A stretch of 10,167 nucleotides of DNA from DRLZ01 sp036478815 (lineage in GTDB: Bacteria; Pseudomonadota; Gammaproteobacteria; Methylococcales; DRLZ01): contig JAZGEP010000300.1 of NCBI GenBank assembly GCA_036478815.1, positions 1-10,167 on the forward strand, given 5' to 3'. The notes beneath the pieces are model-generated. The model was not told the DNA's origin. It was given only the letters and a program-made list of their open reading frames with translations, and did not search any database. This document shows positions 6,357 through 10,167 of this stretch, piece by piece (the first letter of the stretch is position 1; each line of letters begins with the position of its first letter). A program made the position numbers and the translations under genes.

Positions 6357-8099
6357 ATGAATACTCATCCATTGACAGTTTGGTCTGCTTTGTTAACAGG
6401 CTTAATTTTGATCATCGCTCTACAAATGGTCTCGTTCCGATTAGAGGCTGCAGAAATTAGTGTTGATCTTGACAGTAATCAGATTGAAGAGAATCAATCA
6501 GTCAAACTTATTTTTAGTGCTGATAGTGCTACAGAAAGTGATCCTGATTTTTCACCACTACAAAAAGATTTTGATATCGTCAATCAAAGCTCCAGTAGTC
6601 AGTTAACCATGATCAACGGAAGCGTAACCCGCAACTATCGCTGGACACTCACTGTTATTCCTAAAAAAACCGGAAAACTAACGATCCCAGCTATTTCGTT
6701 CGGTGCTGACTCAAGCCCTGTCTCTGTTCTGCAAGTCAATGCTGCTCAACAACGAGTCAGTGGACAGGCTGCAGGGGAAGTGTTCCTGGAAGTAGAAGTG
6801 GTTCCAAAAGATCCTTATGTGCAAGCCCAGGTAGCTTATACGGTGAGGGTATTTCATAAAGTTGGAATCTCCCAGGCCAGCTTATCTCCACCTTCTGCTA
6901 ATAATGTAGTCATTGAACAGCTACACAAAGATAGACAATACAGAACCCGATACGGTAATCAAAACTATGATGTGTTTGAGCGCCGTTATACGATTTTTCC
7001 GGAAAGCAGCGGAAAATTGGTTATTCCGCCAATTCAACTGGATGCGCAGGTTTTGACTGGGCAAACCACGGGCGGGCTTTTTAGTCGAAACATTACCCAT
7101 TCTCAGCGATTTGTATCGAATGCCGTGGAACTCAATGTAAAACCTATCCCAGATTCCTTCACTGGTAAACACTGGCTACCAGCCAGTTCTGTACAATTTA
7201 CTCAGACCTGGTCTGAAGATCCGGCTAAAACAGTGGTTGGTGAGCCGATCACACAAACCTTGGCCTTGCAAATAGAAGGATTAATGAAAAGCCAACTTCC
7301 GGCGCTTTCAACACTTCTTAAAGACACGATGACTTACACCGATATCAAGACTTATCCTGATCAACCCAAACTCACACATGCAGCCACCGCCAATGGAGTA
7401 ACCAGTCGTCGAGAGGAAAAAGTAGCGATGATTCCTGGTAAACCGGGGATCTTCAAACTACCAACTGTTGAACTCCCGTGGTGGAATGTAGAAACAGATC
7501 GAATGGAAATTGCACGTATTGATGCTGTAGTTCTACAAGCAAAAGGTTCAGGCAAGAATACAGTGAATCTGCCAATCAATATAGCGCCAGAGAGCACAGC
7601 AAACAATCAAACAGATGCATCGTCATTTAATTTAAACAATGATTATCAGCAAAACAGTGGCTTCTGGAAATGGATATCCCTGATATTAGGGTTGGGCTGG
7701 TTACTCACCTTGCTGGGGTTTTCCTGGTTTTTATATTCTCGCGGGAAAAACGGACAAAGCACAACTGAAGCGCCAAATGAAGAATCTCAACGCCTCAAAG
7801 CAGGCCGTAATTTACGCAAGGCTTGTCAGGATAATAACCCTGTTCATGCTAAAACTGAATTTTTGAAATGGGCACACGGTCGTTGGTTAGGTAATCCACC
7901 AACCAATCTGGCTGAGATTGGAAAACGCTTGCCGGCACTCAAAGAAGTAATCGATCAGTTAGAGAACAACTTATATAATTCAGAAGAAAGCCAATGGGAT
8001 GGCGAGTTATTCTGGAAGCAGTTTAAAGCCCATCGCAGGGATAACAACATTGAAGGGACACTACCAGTGAATCAATTGGAGCCTTTGTTTAAGGCATAA
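6357..8099 (+). CDS. batD: BatD-family protein (oxygen-tolerance / Bat complex)
   Basis: This 580-residue protein has an N-terminal signal sequence (hydrophobic about residues 8-27, likely processed near residue 32). A large extracytoplasmic part with repeated beta-sandwich character follows (about 33-430), then one membrane segment (about 436-460) and a C-terminal soluble domain of about 120 residues. Family-typical stretches are WLPASSVQFTQTWS (about 273-286) and PGKPGIFKLPTVELPWWNV (about 360-378). Length and layout match full-size BatD. It normally follows batB/batC closely, but here 535 nt of foldback repeats and a MITE intervene. No Shine-Dalgarno-like sequence precedes the ATG at 6357. 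A TATATT at 6345-6350 would place a transcript start near the ATG itself, so a leaderless message is possible. The reading frame is intact, arguing that it is still used. Confidence 0.92.
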   Translation: MNTHPLTVWSALLTGLILIIALQMVSFRLEAAEISVDLDSNQIEENQSVKLIFSADSATESDPDFSPLQKDFDIVNQSSSSQLTMINGSVTRNYRWTLTVIPKKTGKLTIPAISFGADSSPVSVLQVNAAQQRVSGQAAGEVFLEVEVVPKDPYVQAQVAYTVRVFHKVGISQASLSPPSANNVVIEQLHKDRQYRTRYGNQNYDVFERRYTIFPESSGKLVIPPIQLDAQVLTGQTTGGLFSRNITHSQRFVSNAVELNVKPIPDSFTGKHWLPASSVQFTQTWSEDPAKTVVGEPITQTLALQIEGLMKSQLPALSTLLKDTMTYTDIKTYPDQPKLTHAATANGVTSRREEKVAMIPGKPGIFKLPTVELPWWNVETDRMEIARIDAVVLQAKGSGKNTVNLPINIAPESTANNQTDASSFNLNNDYQQNSGFWKWISLILGLGWLLTLLGFSWFLYSRGKNGQSTTEAPNEESQRLKAGRNLRKACQDNNPVHAKTEFLKWAHGRWLGNPPTNLAEIGKRLPALKEVIDQLENNLYNSEESQWDGELFWKQFKAHRRDNNIEGTLPVNQLEPLFKA

Positions 8100-8110
8100 T
8101 GGTTAGGAAC

Positions 8111-8258
8111 GTTCATGAAATAACTTGAACATTCTGGCTGCTCTTTTTGCTCCTGACTCAACCATCTCAATCGTTGCCTAGAACAACAATGCGCCTCTTG
8201 AGATCGTTGAGTCAGAAACAAAAATCCTGTGCAATATTGATAATTTATTCCATCAAAC
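8111..8258. repeat. Dispersed foldback repeat with near-perfect 18-bp stem
   Basis: The head CATGAAATAACTT (8114-8126) pairs with the tail AATTTATTCCATC (8242-8252 region). TTTTTG (8144-8149) faces CAAAAA (8219-8224). The inner stem CTGACTCAACCATCTCAA (8153-8170) pairs with TTGAGATCGTTGAGTCAG (8198-8215) at 17 of 18 positions. The loop ends in the family core ATGCGCCTC. The stem sequence is unlike that of the copies at 1, 6147 and 10041, yet pairing is kept. The element begins about 11 nt after the batD stop codon. Confidence 0.8.
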
Positions 8259-8413
8259 CAGCTTAAGTCACTTATTTGACTGACAATACCTTCTGTGCTC
8301 TTATGGTGTGCAGCAATCAGAAGATAGCTTGGTAGAATTAACACGTGTATTACAACCATTCCACCTGTTCCATGCTGTTGTTGCAATAGTCGACCAAGTA
8401 AACAGAATTCCTT
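8259..8413. other. Intergenic stretch before the pseudogene
   Basis: I find no gene, clear promoter or terminator here. A long open frame on the minus strand (8072-8431) crosses this stretch and the foldback repeat and overlaps the end of batD; its product shows no recognisable domain and I regard it as chance. Confidence 0.4.
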
Positions 8414-9471
8414 ATGCCTCAGCATTCGCAATCATTTCCAACAACCAAGCTGTGCGCTGCTGTTCGCGCTAGTCTGAGACACAGGTTACAGACACTGGGC
8501 GCCTTGTCACAACCACAGTGTCAGTTTAATGCAACCCTTAGCGGCGTTGCATTAGCTTTAACCATCGCTCACCGGTCAGCGCGGCGGATATTACAGTCAA
8601 TACCACCAATCCAGTCATTAACAATGATAATCAATGTTCGCTGATTGAAGCCATCGACAATGCTAATAGCGATGCTGTAACGCACACTGACTGCCCGGCT
8701 GGCAGCGGAGCCGATACGCTGATTCTCAGCGCTGGCACATACACCCTCAACTCTTCCGATAATGAGGGCGGTAATGGCTACAATAGCTTACCACAGATTG
8801 CCAGTGATATTAGCATCGAGGGTAACGGTGCGACTGTTCAACGGGACTCAGGTGCAGATGATGTTTTTCGACTGTTTCAAGTCAACAAAGGGGCGCAGTT
8901 AAGCCTGGAACAAATCACTGTGTCTGGAGAAAATACTTACACAGGTGGTGATATCCATAACAATTCAGGCACTATAACCCTCAGCAACAGCACCATCAGT
9001 GGCAATTCGGCTACCAGTGACGGCGGCGCGGTCTCTCTATCACTAGGTCAAGTAATTCGACTATCAACCACAGCATTATTAGTGGGAACAGCGCTGAAGA
9101 TGATGGCGCTGAATTCAGGCAATTTGGTAGTAACATTACTACAGCAGACTTCAACGTATTTGGCCACAGTGGGCTGACAAATGCCCAAGCTTTTTTTGGC
9201 TTTACCCCCATAGTAGCGATATCGACGCCACCAGTGATGATGGTACACCGATTGTCCTGACCAGCATTCTTATCCTACCCTGGCCGACAACGGTGGTTCT
9301 ACTCAAACCCATGCTTTGGTGGTCGGCAGCCCGACCATTGATGCAGTGCTAACTCAAAATTGTACCGCCAAGCAGGATCAGCGTGCTGAACCACGTACTG
9401 TGGATGGCGGTAGAGGCACAGTGAATTGTGATAGTGGTACGTATGAGTTTGGTACGATCACACCCAATGCT

Positions 9472-9624
9472 TTGGATATTGACGGCAATGGTAAAGTCGA
9501 TGCGTTGACCGATGGTCTATTGATTATTCGCTATCTAATAGGATTAACAGGTAACACTTTAATCGATGGTGTAGTCGCCAAAGATGCGATACGCACAACA
9601 ACTACTGAAATAGAAGCCTGGTTG
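9472..9624 (+). repeat. Dockerin-like calcium-binding repeat 1 (51 codons)
   Basis: The repeat starts LDIDGNGKVDALTDGLLIIR and ends EIEAWL. The DxDGNGxxD loop has the spacing of an EF-hand/dockerin calcium site. It is paired with a second copy 177 nt downstream. In the family, such repeats form a folded C-terminal module; whether it binds a cohesin-like partner is unknown. Confidence 0.7.
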
Positions 9625-9648
9625 CTAACACAAAAAACCTCTAATATT

Positions 9649-9801
9649 CTGGAAATTGACGGCAACACCAACACTAGTGCACTGACCGATGGTTTACTAC
9701 TTATCCGTTATTTATTTGGCTTGAGAGGTCATGCCTTGATCAGCGACGTAGTCGACAATGATGCTACACGCACAACGCCTGCTGAAATAGAAGCCAGGAT
9801 A
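9649..9801 (+). repeat. Dockerin-like repeat 2 (51 codons), metal site degenerate
   Basis: The repeat aligns with repeat 1 without gaps over 51 residues and shares ALTDGLL, IRYL and AEIEA-type blocks. The loop reads LEIDGNTNTSALTDG: the first ligand is Glu rather than Asp and the ninth-position Asp is Ser, so calcium binding by this half is probably weakened or lost. Confidence 0.7.
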
Positions 9802-9815
9802 CAATCACTTCTCAA

Positions 9816-9875
9816 TTTGTAAGCTTTGGAGGAGGTGCCACTGAAAAACGTGTGATCAAAGTTCTTGGTTATTAA
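9816..9875 (+). pseudogene. Possible orphan C-terminal coding remnant
   Basis: In a frame different from the preceding gene, the bases up to the TAA at 9873-9875 read FVSFGGGATEKRVIKVLGY. The glycine run followed by a basic-hydrophobic tail looks like the end of a real protein rather than random sequence. An in-frame stop at 9783-9785 leaves no room for a gene. It may be the end of another secreted protein joined here by rearrangement. I do not recognise the family and give it low confidence. Confidence 0.25.
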
Positions 9876-10040
9876 CGACCGCCTCGACTTCAGCAAGGCC
9901 AAGATAGAATTCTTTACTGGGCAGTGACCTATTTTTGGATATCACTTCTGTCTAACCAGCATTTATGTCCCGTTGAAAAAAATGTGGCTAATGTTCCATT
10001 AATTCAGGTTTAATGAATGTGAACAGACTACTTAACAAAC
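9876..10040. other. Intergenic stretch, nothing recognised
   Basis: No open frame of useful length, RNA gene, hairpin terminator or convincing promoter is visible on either strand. Confidence 0.4.
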
Positions 10041-10167
10041 GTGCATGGAATAACTTGAACAATTCACTTGTCTTTTTGCTCATCTTCGGTGTTGCGAAAA
10101 CAGTTACATCGCTCACTATGCGCCTGTTTTCGCGCCTTGAATATGAACAGTAATTTGACAACAATGG
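10041..10167. repeat. Dispersed foldback repeat cut by the right edge of the window
   Basis: The head GTGCATGGAATAACTTGAAC (10041-10060) matches the head of the copy at 8111. TTTTTGCTCATCTTC follows, and then the perfect 10-bp stem GCGAAAACAG (10094-10103) with CTGTTTTCGC (10124-10133). The loop holds ACTATGCGCC, as in copy 1. Compared with copy 1 the stem is longer and changed on both arms in step. The tail lies beyond the window. Confidence 0.75.

Larger units (their letters stand above)
8414..9822 (+). pseudogene. Decayed gene for an exported CSLREA-type beta-helix protein with dockerin-like C-terminus
   Basis: Protein similarity runs through the whole stretch but moves between frames. 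The start at 8414 gives a long signal sequence (hydrophobic LSGVALALTIA near 8534-8566). The frame then changes near 8574 and continues as VSAADITVN and CSLIEAI (8635 onward), a variant of the CSLREA motif. Beta-helix-like repeats such as TISGNSATSDGG follow. A second change lies between about 9030 and 9065, leading into SIISGNSAEDDGAEF. A third is near 9213 and a fourth near 9272 (CTTATCC where CTTAATCC would keep frame). The last part is open to the stop at 9822. Each change moves the frame as one deleted base would; restoring four bases gives about 470 codons. Intact, the protein would be secreted, perhaps a cell-surface or polysaccharide-associated protein. Sequencing error is possible, but the adjoining genes have no frameshifts. 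Confidence 0.8.

Noticed and set aside
8072..8431. Minus-strand open frame of 119 codons
   Set aside because: It overlaps the end of batD, runs through a foldback repeat and shows no domain or sensible composition.
8920..9177. Separate gene of 85 codons beginning with GTG
   Set aside because: It is an internal beta-helix segment of the pseudogene; after about 9032 this frame departs from the protein-like sequence.
9316..9822. Separate small gene of 168 codons beginning with TTG
   Set aside because: The sequence directly upstream continues the same protein in other frames, so this is the 3' part of the broken gene.

Overview
The window looks like a piece of a gammaproteobacterial chromosome of moderate, slightly AT-rich base composition. 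The basis is the order and sequence of a complete MoxR / DUF58 / DUF4381 / BatA / BatB-BatC / BatD cluster (the 'aerotolerance' or Bat operon) and a secreted protein ending in a paired dockerin-like repeat of a type I associate with marine gammaproteobacteria. Genus cannot be called from the sequence.

Layout. Bases 1-523 hold no gene; they contain parts of several copies of a dispersed foldback repeat and a separate long-range inverted repeat just before the operon. Bases 530-5821 are a tight plus-strand operon of five genes: MoxR AAA+ ATPase, DUF58 protein, DUF4381 membrane protein, VWA membrane protein BatA, and a BatB-BatC fusion (VWA plus TPR). Gaps are 3-4 nt or a 1-nt overlap. The sixth gene, batD (6357-8099), is separated from the rest by 535 nt. 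That gap is filled by a roughly 146-bp foldback repeat beginning 4 nt after the batBC stop, a 161-bp MITE flanked by TA that has landed in the loop of that repeat, and a second foldback repeat. Another repeat copy begins about 11 nt after batD. Bases 8414-9822 are a decayed gene for an exported CSLREA-type beta-helix protein with two dockerin-like C-terminal repeats. Four reading-frame changes break it, and each is what a single-base deletion would give. The end of the window carries a short orphan coding remnant and one more repeat copy running off the edge.

How the genes work together. In the family model, MoxR is a cytoplasmic AAA+ ATPase acting with the DUF58 protein. BatA and BatB expose VWA (metal-dependent adhesion) domains on membrane anchors, BatC supplies TPR protein-protein contacts, and BatD is a secreted or anchored multi-domain partner. 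The whole is thought to be an envelope-located chaperone-like or stress-tolerance complex, but its substrate is not known. Every expected component except a separate BatE is present and intact here.

The least explained material is the repeat family. At least six copies or parts are visible in 10 kb. Each folds into a long nested hairpin with a conserved loop (ATGCGCCT core), while the stem sequences differ between copies and remain complementary. I see no defence system, CRISPR array, tRNA or rRNA, and no clear evidence for a wholly new multi-gene system.
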